A stretch of DNA of 64,000 bases from Bombardia bombarda. Its lineage: Eukaryota > Ascomycota > Sordariomycetes > Sordariales > Lasiosphaeriaceae. The DNA is taken from assembly GCA_030512295.1 (NCBI GenBank), contig JAULSR010000012.1, forward strand, positions 301,623 to 365,622. Reading direction: 5' to 3'. Positions 13,201 through 25,492 of the stretch are shown here, piece by piece (the first letter of the stretch is position 1; every line of letters starts with the position of its first letter). The translations under genes were made by a program, and so were the position numbers. The notes beneath the pieces are model-generated. The model was not told where the DNA came from, ran no database searches, and saw only the letters and a program-made list of their open reading frames with translations.

Positions 13201-14270
13201 CCGACATGACTCGGCGCGATCAGCCCATGGACTTCCGCGGATACGCTCAACCCCCGCCCCAGACGGCGCAGCAGCAGCAACATCCCCAGCACCAGCAGCA
13301 TCCCCAACAGCACCATGTCGCGCCGCCTGTTCAACCGTCTATGGCCCACGCTCCACAGTCGCAGCCTCAACCTCCTCAGCAGCAGACGCCCACTCCGGCT
13401 CCCGCGCCCGCTCCGTCGAGACGAAAGCGCCCGGCCCCCGGTGCCCACCCGCCCATCCACCCTCCCCAGCAGCACGCTCCCCAGCACGCTCCTCAACACG
13501 CCCCTCAGCACGCGCCACACTCTGTTCAACACGCGCCGCAACACGTGCCTGTCCCACCGGCTCCGCAACAGCAGCAGCAACCCCCTCAGGCTGTCCAGCC
13601 GACCCCGATTGCTCCTCCCCAGGTCCCTCAGCAGGTCCTGCCAGTACAGCAGCAGCAGCCTCCAGCTCCCGCTCCCGCTCCTGCGGTGCCTCAAGCCACT
13701 GCCGCCGCGGCGCAGGCAACCCCAATCGACGATGCCATCTCGACTCCTAGTGGCCCCCCCGCAAAGAAAAGTCGGACAAACACCCCGTGGACGCCGGCTG
13801 AAGAGCTTCGACTGAAGCAAATGCGCGACAATGGCAACAGCTGGGCCGACATAGCCAAGGTCAGTATTCGAGTATTCGAGATTGCTGGCAGCGTAGACTG
13901 ACCAGTCGCAGACTTTCCCAACTCGGACAGAAGGTAGCGTCAAGAAGCACTGGTACAAGGTCAGTTCAGTTGAGGTATAATCATCATGCATACGACTCAT
14001 ACTGATCCGTCCTAGGACATGCACTATGCCGAATTCGCAGAAGACGAAAGCCAGGCTTTGCTCAACGCAATCAAGGAGTACGAGAACAACAAGTGGAAGA
14101 CCATCGGTCAGAAGGTTGGCAAGCCAGCAAAGGCTTGTGAGCAGTATGCGAAAGAGCACTTCCCTGGTACGTGCTGAGTGTCTTCCGTGACTGTCGAGTC
14201 CTCTCCAGAGCGCGCAACCAATGCTGATTTGTCCATTTTAGATCTCTTCGCGACACAGAAGCCGAGATAG
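12501..14270 (+). CDS. Gln/Pro-rich protein with two Myb/SANT repeats
   Basis: Five exons: 12501-12574, 12953-13859, 13912-13959, 14016-14166 and 14242-14270, giving 402 aa. The long middle exon is Gln/Pro/His-rich low complexity, with CAG runs near 13,170-13,200. The conserved part is C-terminal. Residues 303-343 (PWTPAEELRLKQMRD... up to HWYK) form one Myb/SANT repeat split by the 13860-13911 intron. Residues 344-393 (DMHYAEFAEDESQALL... up to KEHFP) form a second. Introns 2-4 have GTCAGT, GTCAGT and GTACGT donors and keep frame exactly. Exon 1 (MQQWTITPVQEYMYPG) joins in frame through a GTAGGT donor, but its 378-nt intron is less certain; the alternative start is the ATG at 12,990. Probably a nuclear DNA- or histone-binding regulator, inferred from domain content only. 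Confidence 0.85.
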
Positions 14271-17200
14271 TTGTGAGGTCTTGACTGACTGCGTACTGGG
14301 TCTTGCCCGCTCTCGATTCGTGTCTCGCTCTGGGATGTCGACAAAGACTTACGCATCCTTTTCTTTCCGCTATCTCTCATCACGTCGACGTTCTGGCTCG
14401 GCCACAATCGTAGGCTGGAGTATTCCCACGCCACACTGATCTCACTTGTTTGTTTATCTTTGCGTCGACATACTATCGCTATTCATGCAACCTCAATCGG
14501 CACCTTGAGGTGGTACTCCATTTGGCAATTGCAAAATTCCAGGGGGCGCCTGGCGCGGAAAACAAAACTGCTCTTGTATTTGATCCTTCGGGACGTCACG
14601 GTTATTTAATCAGCGCGGTGTCTTTGGCTCGTTCTTTGCCCGCCCCATCTGCGGGTGGATTGTATTCTCCATATTGTTTCCTTTCCCTCTTTCGGTATCC
14701 CTAGTCCTGATTTCCTCGAGCGGATCTTCTTCCACTTCCTCAGATGGGTTTGTTGTTTTCGTGGATTTGTGGGTTGCACCTGGTCTCGGGACTGGACCTT
14801 TCGTATCAGATATTTCGCGGGCAAACATACCAATGGGTAATCTTGGCAATTCGGTTGCTATCAAGGCGCTGTTCGAATAAGATGAAGGTGTCAACACTCC
14901 CGGTATTTGACCTGGCTCGAATTTGCACCGAGTACCACATGGCTACAAATATTCGGGCTTGAAATGACTGCTGGATGGTCTGAACAGGGACTTGGGTGTG
15001 TGCAAATGGGCCATACCTGCACTTTACTTTACCTCCTTCTCCCCAGACAAAGATTGGCTCGCCGCTTGGTCTTCTGGCCAATCATGTGACGATAGGCGCA
15101 AAGGACATGGCGATGCTCCGACTTGGTCGAGGGAGTATGGCACCAGTTTTGGCTTGGGTGCAGGAATCGAATTTTCCTTCTTCCTTCGATTGGCTGTCTC
15201 TCTTCACTGGAGAGCCCTTCCAGGGATGAGTGGGCATTTATTCAGGCTGGATGCAAGCTGGATAGGGGAGATTGTTGCGATCCCTTTTTTAGTCATGTGT
15301 GCAATACCCTTGAGAGTATATGGTGAATTGGCTTTCATTCTTCTTTTTTGTGACGCGACACCACCACGGCTTTGTTTGTTTCTCGTGACGATGTATTGGT
15401 GACAAAGTTTGATTATATTTTCTTTGGTAGTCAAATATACCCTACCTACTGAGAACCCTAATATACCTATCATTAATTCTTCTGTAACACAAACGGCCTA
15501 CATCCCTAGAACCATCATATTTAGGTTTAGTACTGTCTAGGTATATTCTACATGATAGTTGCCCAGTCGTGTTTGAGAACCAAATAGTCTATTGGCATAT
15601 GAACCTACTGGTAGTTCCAGTGCTTGGGCTCAGCAGTCTCGTCCCAGGAGGCTCAATCAACAAGAACGCGTGGGCCGGAAGAATATCGTGGCGGCCATGT
15701 TGCTTCTACACACAGTCTTTCTACCTGGGCGATTATCTATGCTCTCAAATACTGCCTAGGTAGTATCAAGGTAATGGGGATGGTTAAGTGCCTCGTTGAG
15801 TCTATTTACCTAACGTATATGTGCTGGTGGGTAGGTAGGTAGGTACAGACCTCAGCTTCCTTTGTGTGTTTTCTAGAGGTAGGTACTATGTACAATGCTG
15901 GGTGCTTAAATGCCTTGTCGTTATTTGTCTCGTTATTTTTGTTATGCCTTATTATGGATTAGGAATGGTTATATGCTTGCATACTGCTTTTGGCGGGTGC
16001 TTATGGAAATAATGAGAATGGAAGACCATACGCTACCTAAGGTACTTGCTACTTGTCTCCTATATTAGCCTCGATGGTTCTGTAATATAGTATACAAAGG
16101 ATGTTGTACTACCAGTACTTGCGTTGGCTAGTATACAGAAAGAAGCAGGCGGACGTATGACAAAGCGAGCTGGTTACTACCTCGTACCTACTCGTGAAGT
16201 CGATCATAAGAGACGGAAATGTTGATTGAAGTTGGTGGCATCAGTATCGTACAAGGGTATCTCTATCCCCTAGCATTAATTGTCTACCTTGTCCTTCTAT
16301 TACATGGTTATCGACGTTAAGACTGAAGACTTATAACGCGTTTGCTGAAGACATTCTCTAGAGGTAGGTAGGTAGTACCAAAGTAACTGACCATACGGAT
16401 ATGTACACATTATACCTGCCTATTTACGTAACTGACCCTCGGGAGTACCAACTAATGACGACGAAGATTCACTCATGTGCTTTATTATATAGGAAGCAAT
16501 AAGTGGGATATGCAAATTCTAGGTGTTGATTGAACGTAAATCATCTATTTCTCGAATTAATGCCATGCTAGAGAAGAGTTAAGAGTTGTCCATGGATAGA
16601 TGGGGGACGGTGAGGTATCTTCTAGGTTGCGTTATTCTCGAGATGTTAAGATTATTAGGTTTGCTTTCCATAGTGGGTGGTACTGTACTAATACTTGGTA
16701 CAGTACCATCATTCCACCAACATGCAAGTCATCTGTGGTAAGGCAGGAGCTGGCGCATCAACCTAGCAAACTTAATCAACACACCACCAAATATCCAAAA
16801 GAAAGTACCACGATCTAACTGTTATTAATTCATTTCCAGGTTATATCCTGTATTCAAAACTTTTCTCAGATATTGCTAATATCTAAGATAGTCAGCGTCA
16901 ATATACGAGATCGACGGTGGCAACGGCGCAGTGTTTTGCTCGCCAGTTTTTTGCTGCTTTTATTAGAAAGGTAGGTGCATACCAAAGGTCGGTATTCAAG
17001 AAGAACAGGAAAGAGCGATGCCAAATACGAGGTGTGCAGGTGGGCACCTATCATGGAAGACATCTGCTGCCACTTTTTAGGATCACGAACTGCACTGCAC
17101 ACCTAATGCACCTTCCCTGCATGAAGGGTGCGCTGCTGTGGCTCTGTGGTTCCTGTTCCCCAGAGAGCCAAAGCGCTGCATGTCTGGGATTAGTGCACAT

Positions 17201-17912
17201 TTTTAGCGGGGGGCGGCGCCGATTAGAGATCCCTGGAGGAACCGCCCGTCACCCAGGCTCCAGGTTTGTCTCTGAAGCCTCCACGTCAGCGCACCTAGCC
17301 GCAGGTGACAGCACAGGTGACAGCACAGGTGACGGCGCTGGGCTTCTTAAAAAGGGAACCATCCATACCTAGGTATCCATGAACTCCCTCCATCTGGCGT
17401 GATCCACTGGTATTCCCCAGCACGTCTCCGCTTCTCTTCTTCCGCCTCCCGTCTCTTGCCCGATTCCTGTGTTCTTTCATCTCGTATTCCCAACTGTCAT
17501 ACTGTTGTATCCCCTACCGACGCTCGTTTTTAACTACCTAGGACTGACCCGACCGGTGCCACTCGCTTCGCATCTCTTTCTGCTTTCCATCGCATTTATT
17601 TGCCTCCATTCGCTTCAATCTCGGCCACCGTACGAAGTTGACAGTAATCACATTCCTCGACCCGCCGCCCGACAGCCAGTCAGGTGCATGCACTGCCGGC
17701 GCCGTTGCTCTGGTTCCCAGCTTCGCACGCACGCATAAACGACAACCCCGACCAGGAAGGTGAATCAAACCAGATTTGGCGCAGCCTACCACCACGACGA
17801 CCACCCACCACCCACCGGCGACATCATCACATCACGTCTATTTGGTGCATACTTGGGACAGCGAAACCCAAACAAACAATATCCACAGTATTCCACGATA
17901 CCGCCCGCCATC
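14271..17912. other. intergenic region, no supported gene
   Basis: About 3.6 kb without a credible coding exon chain. It contains many stops, AT-richer DNA at 15,400-16,900 and repeated TACCTA/TAGGTA words (15,764; 15,830; 15,877; 16,034; 16,362). The last kilobase is CT-rich and is presumably the promoter and leader of the Crh-type gene. It includes three tandem copies of a 12-base unit, CAGGTGACAGCA and variants, at about 17,303-17,338. Confidence 0.6.
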
Positions 17913-19360
17913 ATGATGCGATCGCTATTGCCCCTAGGCGCTGTCCTTCTTGGGGCTACCGCAGTTCTTGCAGCCCCGCCGTCCTGCTCCCTGACCCAAA
18001 AGTGTCCCGAGGACTCTCCCTGTTGTTCCCGTAAGTCGTCTCTCTGCTAGGTTATGATGTAGCCAGTCAGTTTTAGTTGCCTGCGGCCAGCCGCTGACAT
18101 ATGGGGGGTACCTGCATCGCAGAGTATGGCCAGTGTGGCGTCGGTGCCTACTGTCTCGGCGGCTGCGACCCGCGCATGTCGTTCGGCCTCGATTCGTGTG
18201 TCCCCGCCCCGGTATGCGAGAGCAAGACGTATTCCATGGCCAACACGGACGGCTTCATGAGCATCAACGACTACTTAGGCGATCCCAAGACGGCAGACTG
18301 GGTCTACCAGGGCGAAGTCGCAAACTACACCGACGGTGTCATCCTCACTATGCCTGCTCACTCGGTCGGAACTGTTGCCGCATCGACAACGTACATGTGG
18401 TATGGAAATGTCAAGGCAAAGCTCAGGACCTCGAGGGGCGCTGGTGTCGTTACCGCCTTCATCCTGTTCGGCGATGTCAAGGACGAGATTGACTACGAGT
18501 TTGTCGGCACCGAGCTGGATGTGGCCCAGACCAACTACTACTTCCAGGGCATTCCCAACTACGACAACTCTGCCAACATCTCTTTGTCCAACACGTATGC
18601 CAACTTCCACGAATACGAAATCCAGTGGACTCCCGACGAAATCCGTTGGCTCGTAGACGGCCAGCTCGGCCGGACAAAGAAACGGTCCGAGACGTGGAAC
18701 GCGACGGCGAACCAATGGGCATTCCCGCAGACGCCCTCGCGCGTCCAGCTCTCCATCTGGCCCGCCGGTGCCGACACTAACGCCAAGGGCACAATCGACT
18801 GGGCCGGCGGCCCCATCGACTGGGACTCGCAAGACATCAAGGACTATGGCTACTACTTTGCCACGTTTGGCGAGATCACGATCGAGTGCTACAACGCCAA
18901 GTCGGGCCCTGGTACCAACAATGGCGTCTCGTATTACTTCAATGATGCGTCGGCCACCAACAACACTGTCATCGATAGCAAGAAGCCCACAGTGCTTAAG
19001 AGCTTCCAGGGCAGCGGCACTGACATGGACGCTGGTGCTCCTAGCGGCACGGCTGTTCCTACGGCAGACACTGTCCCGGGTGGGACGGGCCAAGCCCCGG
19101 GCCAGGTCCCTGGCGGCGGAACCACCAGCTCCGACACGTCGAGCTCTGGCAGTTCCAGCTCGGGCGGCTCATCAAGCGGAGACGGCAGTAGCAGCGGCAG
19201 CACGAGCGGGTGCGACGCGAGCTCGTTTACACAGAGCAACTGCGGTGGATCGTCTTCGAGCAGCACCAATAAGAGCGACGGTGTCCGTGGTGCTGAGCGG
19301 ATGCTGGGTGCGAGCGCTGTTGCTGTTGTGATTGGCTTTGCGGGGCTCCTCCTCCTCTAA
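17913..19360 (+). CDS. Crh/Utr2-type chitin-glucan transglycosylase, GH16 with CBM18, GPI-anchored
   Basis: Exons 17913-18030 and 18123-19360 (451 aa). The intron has a GTAAGT donor and GCAG acceptor and restores the Cys-rich stretch CCSQYGQCGVGAYCLGGC. Order: signal peptide (residues 1-20, MMRSLLPLGAVLLGATAVLA), CBM18-like chitin-binding module (about 24-70), GH16 catalytic domain with the DEIDYEFVG active-site motif (E161, D163, E165), then a Ser/Gly-rich linker and a hydrophobic C-terminus (ASAVAVVIGFAGLLLL) fitting a GPI signal. The family acts at the cell wall, joining chitin to beta-1,6/1,3-glucan by transglycosylation. The chitin-binding module makes it closer to yeast Utr2/Crh2 than to Crh1 in architecture. 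All key residues are present and it looks intact. Confidence 0.95.
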
Positions 19361-22300
19361 CATGTCGGCTGTTGTTTGGTTCCTTTTATCTTTTTGTGCT
19401 ATATTTCCCGGGATTTATCGCTGCTCCGTACCTCGAAGGCTCGCATCCTACATGGCTAGCTCCTCTGTTGGGTCTACGCTGGTCAAGGAACGAAGAAGCA
19501 CATGGTACAGCGCGTCGGCGAAGCACAGCATATCACAGCACAGCATCGGGCGTAAAACCTTATCTGCTTTTGTCGGATTTCCTACTTCTTTTCGTGTTGG
19601 CTTTCTTCTGAATTTTCTTCCTTTTTCTTTATTTCACAAGACGAGCATCATACCAGACTCGGACCGGCATGGAGGTTGGCAAAAATTACAACAAAATGGC
19701 ACTGGGAAGGGGGTAATTCTAAAGAAAGATCTGGGCCTGATTGTGGTGCAAGGGGGGATCTAATATCCTGCACGGTACACGCGAGAGAATAGCGGTTGGG
19801 AGAGAAGGGATGGCCCCAAGGTGGGTGCCTAATGGATTTTGTACATAGGTGGAGCATGTAATACTACTTCCTAGGCCTCGTGGAGGGTTTGATCAGTACG
19901 TAGGATGGACATGCCAGACGGTTGAAGAATGCTTCAAGCAGAAAGAAAGAAGCACTTGAGATGCTTCCTCCTGGATCAATTGGTCGTGTCTCATGCGCTT
20001 CGGGGGTGACGGTGCTGTACTGTATGAATGAACAGATGATGGTTGCTCCTTCCCTACGTCCACACAACATTGCTTTCATTCCATGTTACCTAACTCAGGT
20101 AAGAAGCTCCTTCCCTTTCAATTGCTTTCCCCCATCGCTTTCGCCCATCCTCCATCCTCCATCCTCTACCCTTTCTCTTCCCACCCTCTCTTTTCGTCCT
20201 CTATTCGTACTGCGCTTGTACTCTGTGCCGGCCGTCTCATCCAGCCTTGTCCAAGAAACAGGGGGTTGCCAGTAAGCTCAGATGCAATATGCACGGCAGG
20301 CGCGTCGCTGACAGAAAAACCGGTGCGACGGTTTCTCTCCACCTATTCTAATCAGTAGGTACCTAGTGTCGCGTCCATTCGGATACTGTCCCGGTCGCTG
20401 GGCTTGCATGGGTATCTTCGAACTCTGGGCCCCCCGTGGCTGAGAACTACCACATGCCTAAGGCCCCATCGACCGGCTATCTCAATCCCCCTTCCGCTAT
20501 CCGCTATCCTGGGTATCTTGTATCTGGTATCTCGACCGACGTCAATTGCTCCAGGAGGGAAAGCAAAAGGCGCCCCCAGGCGGTGACCAAGAAACCCCGC
20601 GCCTTGCCTTGCCTTCCGCGTCCACTCCAGCCACAAGAGAAAATCACAAAAGACGGCTGATGCATGGCACACGTCCCCTAATTCTCCCTTTTGGGCTAGA
20701 CGCAGCAACAACCTCACCGAGAAGGCGGTCGAGCCGGCGGCATTCCGGCTGGAGATGGCTGATGGCCATCTTCCATTCTCTTTACATTTTGGCATCACTC
20801 CTAGCATCCAGTCCGTCCTCCGGATTCCGCGCCCTCCCTGTCTTTCTTCGAGGTTACACCCGAAGACCCAGGGCCCCAAAACCCAGGAGGCCAGGACTGG
20901 CAAAGGCCCAAAGGCACAACAAGGCAGCCTTCCTTGACAGCGAAGATGTTGTGCGACAACCGGACCACTTCCGCGGCAATCAGATGTTTTGCCCACCCTC
21001 CCAAGCTGGCATTAGTGGTCGTGACAATGACGCTGCAGCCAGTACCACTTCTCAGCAACGCACCTTTCTCATCTGGCATACTACTTGCCCGTGTCTGGCA
21101 GTCACTGGCCCGCCGCTCGTTGCCTTGTTTGCTTGTCTTGCCCGGGTCTTGTCTGGCCTGGCTTCCGCGCCGTCTCATCTTGCTTGGCCTTCTCTTTGTC
21201 CCCTGCCCGAAAGCTGCTCTGTCACGCCATCACATATCACCTGCATTCATCTTGTACCGGACCTCTACCCGAGGCTCCTGTGCGTTTTGACCAACCCTCG
21301 CTCCGACTTTCTGGCGTCTTTTTGTTGTTCGTCTATCTCTTTGGTGGCTGACATGGCTGGCAGGGCTGGCAGCCACTTATTACCGGAACATTTATGACAT
21401 CCCGCCGAAACGGTCTCAAGGTTCCGTGCTAGCAACCGCAGTAGTGTGGCGGGTGCACTACATAGCATGGCGGCCACATGTTATCACAGCTAGGTTTCAT
21501 AGCCGGCCATGATGAGGGCGTCCATCGGTCAAACGGGACATGTCGAGAGCCTCTATAACAGCTCTTCGCCGCGCAGCTCAGCCTTGTGTCTTGCTGCTGC
21601 TTGAGCTATCTCGTAGCTATAATCTGGTGCTCGTTCCACGATCAAGCCACTGGGTGCATCATGCTGCGTACGGACATGGAGGGTGTCATACTGTGTCGGA
21701 CGTGATGGTCTCGAAGCCTCGGAAGCAATGTCTCTTCCGCTTTCTGAACTTCCATCCCCTGCCTTTCCGTCCAAATCCGCTTGCATTTGCAGCTTGAGCC
21801 CAGACAGCAGTGTATCGTGGCAATCTGACATTTGCCTGGTCCAGTGCCTTTGGCGGTTGGCCGGGTTAACTGACTTGCCTTCTCCGGTTTAGCTACGCTC
21901 TAGGATGGTTGTACACTCGGTCTCGACAGGCAAGATCGACGAGTATTTACCACGTGCGCCTTTCACACCTTTTTTCGCAGGTAATACTGTCCTAGCAGTA
22001 CCTAGAGAAACATCGCTCTGAGAACTTGACGGCTCTCCAGGGCGCGTGGCTAGGAATCAATCCGAATCTCCGCCCGGGAAACAGGTAATCTGGTTCCGGT
22101 TCCCAGACCCATGCTTCTCGAGGCTTTCTAGCAGCCTTCGCTCGTTCGAAGTCGGGACCTTATCTTGGACCCCAGAGCATTCTCCAGAGCTACCCGGTAC
22201 CAGGGCTTAGGGATATATCGGCATGGATGCTTACACCGTCATGATGACGAATAGCATCAGTCTGGTTCTCTCCCTGGCAACACCCAATACGGCCTTAAGA

Positions 22301-22556
22301 CTCAGCTGGAGCTCGGGTAGAGAACTCACTCGATACGTGATCCGAGAACTTAGTAGAGGCCTGTTCAGAGGTTATACTCAGTAGCAGACAGCCTGACTAG
22401 ACACTGCCATGTCACTTTTTCATATATTTATCCAACAACTCCCATTACTCCTATTCTCCCACTCGACTTCCCATCAAGGTCTTTGGCTCGTTTCAGCTCA
22501 CTTGCTACTCTTCCCTTGTCTGCGGAAACATCTAGCTCTTCTGTCGATTTGACAAC
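19361..22556. other. intergenic region, no supported gene
   Basis: About 3.2 kb. A 283-codon open frame at 20,546-21,397 lacks an ATG at its edge, has no recognisable domain and overlaps equally long frames on other strands, so it is not called. The 22,380-22,556 stretch is a plausible promoter and leader (CT-rich, CATC motifs) for the Clr5-ankyrin gene. Confidence 0.55.
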
Positions 22557-24678
22557 ATGCCAGGCTCCCCAGCTCATACACTGGACTGGGAGATATACCG
22601 AAGCATTATTGAGGATATCTACTGGATCAAGGGCAAGGAACTTCCTGAGGTCATGAAAGTTATGGCTGATGACTACAATTTCTTAGCTACGTGCGTTACC
22701 ATTAACTCGCTCATTATCTACTGTCAGACACTGACGCCAGATCCCAGGAAGAGACAATACAAGAAACAGTTCAAGGAATGGGGCCTAGAGAAGAACATCA
22801 AGACCCACAAAATGAAGGCAATGCTTCGAATCCAGCATAGACGTCGTGCCGAAAATAAGGAGACGCGCTTCATCCGATATGGCAGAGAAGTCCCACCTGA
22901 AAAGCTCTACCGATTTATGAAACGCCACAAGATAGAAAATCTTGAGGACTCTGAACTCCTATCTGATGGGCAAGGTAGGTGCCTATCTCTTATCGTTGTC
23001 AAATCTTATGATGGGCTGGAGTTAACGGCTATTTCGAACAGTATCGACGCCTTCGGATATCAGTTACAGAACGCCCGATCCAGAGACACCGATGAACACG
23101 TTCGCGCCTACCGCCGATGATTCCTCTAGGACTGCAAGTGTCAGCGAGAGGGCCGACAACGAAACCGAGGAAAACACTGCCGCAGTGGCTGGGAATCACT
23201 CGACTGGTCTTCGCTCCTATGGCCCGTACCAAACCTATAGTCATCCATTGTCATCGCCGACCGAGTGTCGGTCTGGTGATGTGATGGTTTCCGACTCTCC
23301 TCAGCTACGATCTCCCTCGGCCTCAGGCTCCCCACGTACCCACCGCTCTGTCATGACAAATCACGAAAGTGATGGCCCAGCCTTCTCACCAGATCTTTCT
23401 TTTACCTTTGACTTTTTCTCTCCCGCGGTATCGACATTTTCGCCCCTGGAAAGTCCACTTACCAATGACTTTCTTGTCAGTAATTCGAACTGGAGTTCCA
23501 ATAATCTCCATAAATATGACGACGTTATTGCCACCGCACAGATCGCCAATCCTACACTTCATGGCTCGCGCGGCCTTCGACATTTCGGATACCAGGGATC
23601 CCACTCCGAACCTGTTGTTACTAAGTACTGGGTGTGCGGCTCAACCTCGATGCAAGAGATACCTCACAAGACAAGTCACGCTACAGATACTGTCTCGTAC
23701 ATCTCGAACGATCCGAATGGGCACATGGCCAACTACACCAACTATTGTGGCGCTCAACTTGCAGAGTCAATGGAACACTGCGAGGTCTTGGTAGAGGATC
23801 CTTCAGCCTGTGGGACAAGCATCGACCGATTGCACTTCCTCAGACATACCCCGCTACATAGCGCAGTCATAAATGGTAACATCAACGTGACGCGAGCCCT
23901 CCTCGAACATGGCGCAGATCCCAGCCCTGCCGCGTCCGGAGCCTTGACACCGCTGCACTACGCAGCCATTCAAGGTAACCTTGAACTTGTCTATCTTCTC
24001 AAAAACGGAGGGGCCGACATTGACGCTGTAACTGATGATGGGCAGTCGGTTCTCTTCTTTACCGTATGCAACCAGCACCGCCTGGAGAGCATTGGCAAGG
24101 CACTCTATCATAACCCAAAGTGGTGGCCGCCTCCGGGTCGTGGTGGCGACGAAAACATACTCAAGGTAATCGAAGCACTCTTCAACTCGCCGCCCGGATG
24201 GACACGCTTGTTGCAAAGTCTCAGTTGGGCCGACAAAGCCGGAGTCACACCGCTCATGGCGGCAGCAGAGGCAGGTTTGGCGCGCACTGCGACCCTGTTC
24301 TTGCAACATGGGGCACAGCCAGACACGAGGGACCATGTCGGGCACACAGCTATCAGATATGCAGCCAGTTGCAAACGAAATGAGTTGGTCAGGCTGCTGC
24401 TGTGGGCAGATAAGCGTGTACAAGCTCAGGATCTGTCGCATATGCTCAACCTGGCTTCCTGGAACTTGGCTGCAAGGCCAGATTTTGGGAACGTTGGGCA
24501 CATGCCGCCATACTTGGATCTGTGGTGGAAGATCAACTATGAGTCGGCATTGATAGCTGATGAAATGGTACGTCTGTATCGAGAGATGGGTGTCTTGGAG
24601 AAGCTGATAGCGCTGGCTCGACGCGAGGGCCTGGCTAATGTCATTGTGTATTTTGAGATTGCAATGGGGGAAACTTGA
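22557..24678 (+). CDS. Clr5-domain ankyrin-repeat protein
   Basis: Exons 22557-22690, 22748-22974 and 23042-24678 (665 aa). The first intron (57 nt, GTGCGT to CCCAG) rebuilds the Clr5 core, joining NFLAT to KRQYKKQFKEWGLEKN at residues 41-60. The Clr5 domain (about residues 9-62, WEIYRSIIEDIYW...LPEVMKVM) is fungus-specific and is found at the N-terminus of many ankyrin or TPR proteins; it is named for a fission yeast silencing factor. A polar Ser/Thr linker follows. Two ankyrin repeats lie at about 387-452 (TPLHSAVINGNINVTRALLEHGADP, TPLHYAAIQGNLELVYLL) and two more at about 519-585 (TPLMAAAEAGLARTATLFLQHGAQP, TAIRYAASCKRNELVRLLL). Likely a nuclear or cytosolic adaptor; the partner is unknown. 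Intron 1 is a multiple of three and contains no stop. Confidence 0.88.
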
Positions 24679-24770
24679 AGATGGTCGCTTGCAGTTGCAC
24701 AGAATGAGAGACTGCGCCAGAAGCAAAATGGAAAGCAAGCTTCTTCTAACCACTCATTCACTCATCATGA

Positions 24771-24890
24771 TGACTGAAGTGGGATTCGAACCCACGCCTC
24801 TTGCGAGACTAGTATGCAATCCCCTTTTCGGGGTCAAGGAATACGACTGATTCTTGAGACTAGCGTGTTAGACCACTCCACCATCCAGCC
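24771..24890 (-). tRNA. tRNA-Leu(CAA) with intron
   Basis: The cloverleaf is complete on the minus strand: acceptor GGCTGGA pairs with TTCAGTC (two G-U pairs), D-stem GTG/CAC, anticodon stem CTAGT/ACTAG, type II variable arm (CTC/GAG) and T-arm GTGGG-TTCGAAT-CCCAC. The anticodon loop reads CTCAAG, giving CAA (decodes UUG), followed by a 38-nt intron at 24852-24815 after position 37. A TTTT pol III stop lies about 40 nt downstream. The gene starts 93 bp beyond the Clr5-ankyrin stop codon, on the opposite strand. Confidence 0.95.
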
Positions 24891-25492
24891 AGATGTTCGT
24901 GAGCGAGTGCTTGGTTTGTTTGATGGTGGAGTTGAGTCGGGATTAAGCTTATAGTATTACCAGACAGAACCACGCAGTGAGCTGATGCGGAGCTTGTGGG
25001 TTTTTATTTTGGGAAAAACGGCCAGCGAGTAAGTTGGGAAGAAGTGGCATATGCGTTGTTGTTTTATTGGTATTATTATGATACAGCCTAATCAGTGATG
25101 TAAAAAGGCAACTTGAACTTGAGTGACCAGGAGTTGCATCAATCATCATGTTGAGCGTTCCTTTTGAGGAAAGATGAAGCCCACGTGCCTCATCACATGT
25201 GGATGCAAAATGCTAAGCCCAGTTTGGAAAATACCTTGACTTTAGTTGCACTGATCAGTAGGTAGCTCAGTGCCAAGCAGCTAAGCAGCTAAGAGGCGGC
25301 TACGCAGCCAAGCTCGGGCCAATTGGCGACAGTGGAAATCAGACCACCGACTGGTAGGTGCACCTTTTGGATTTCTCAAACGACGCACGACGCACGACCT
25401 CGAGCACAACAACCTCGCTCTCAATTGAAGCACGACGCCGCTCGCCCTCCACCTCACCACCACCACACCACCTCCCGAACCGCAAACACACA
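24891..25492. other. intergenic, tRNA upstream flank and COX4 promoter
   Basis: About 600 bp without a coding signal. The part just before the COX4 ATG is rich in CACCAC and CGA repeats typical of fungal leaders. Two AGCTAAGCAGCTAAG repeats sit near 25,279. Confidence 0.6.

Noticed and set aside
13023..14159. 378-codon minus-strand frame opposite the double-Myb gene
   Set aside because: It is the antisense shadow of CAG/CCN-rich exons (Leu/Arg-rich translation). The sense strand has Myb domains and consistent introns.
18275..19093. 272-codon minus-strand frame opposite the Crh-type gene
   Set aside because: Shadow of a codon-biased GH16 exon; no domain of its own.
20546..21397. 283-codon plus-strand open frame
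   Set aside because: It begins at a TTG, has no domain or compositional sign of a protein, and overlaps comparably long frames on other strands in GC-rich DNA.
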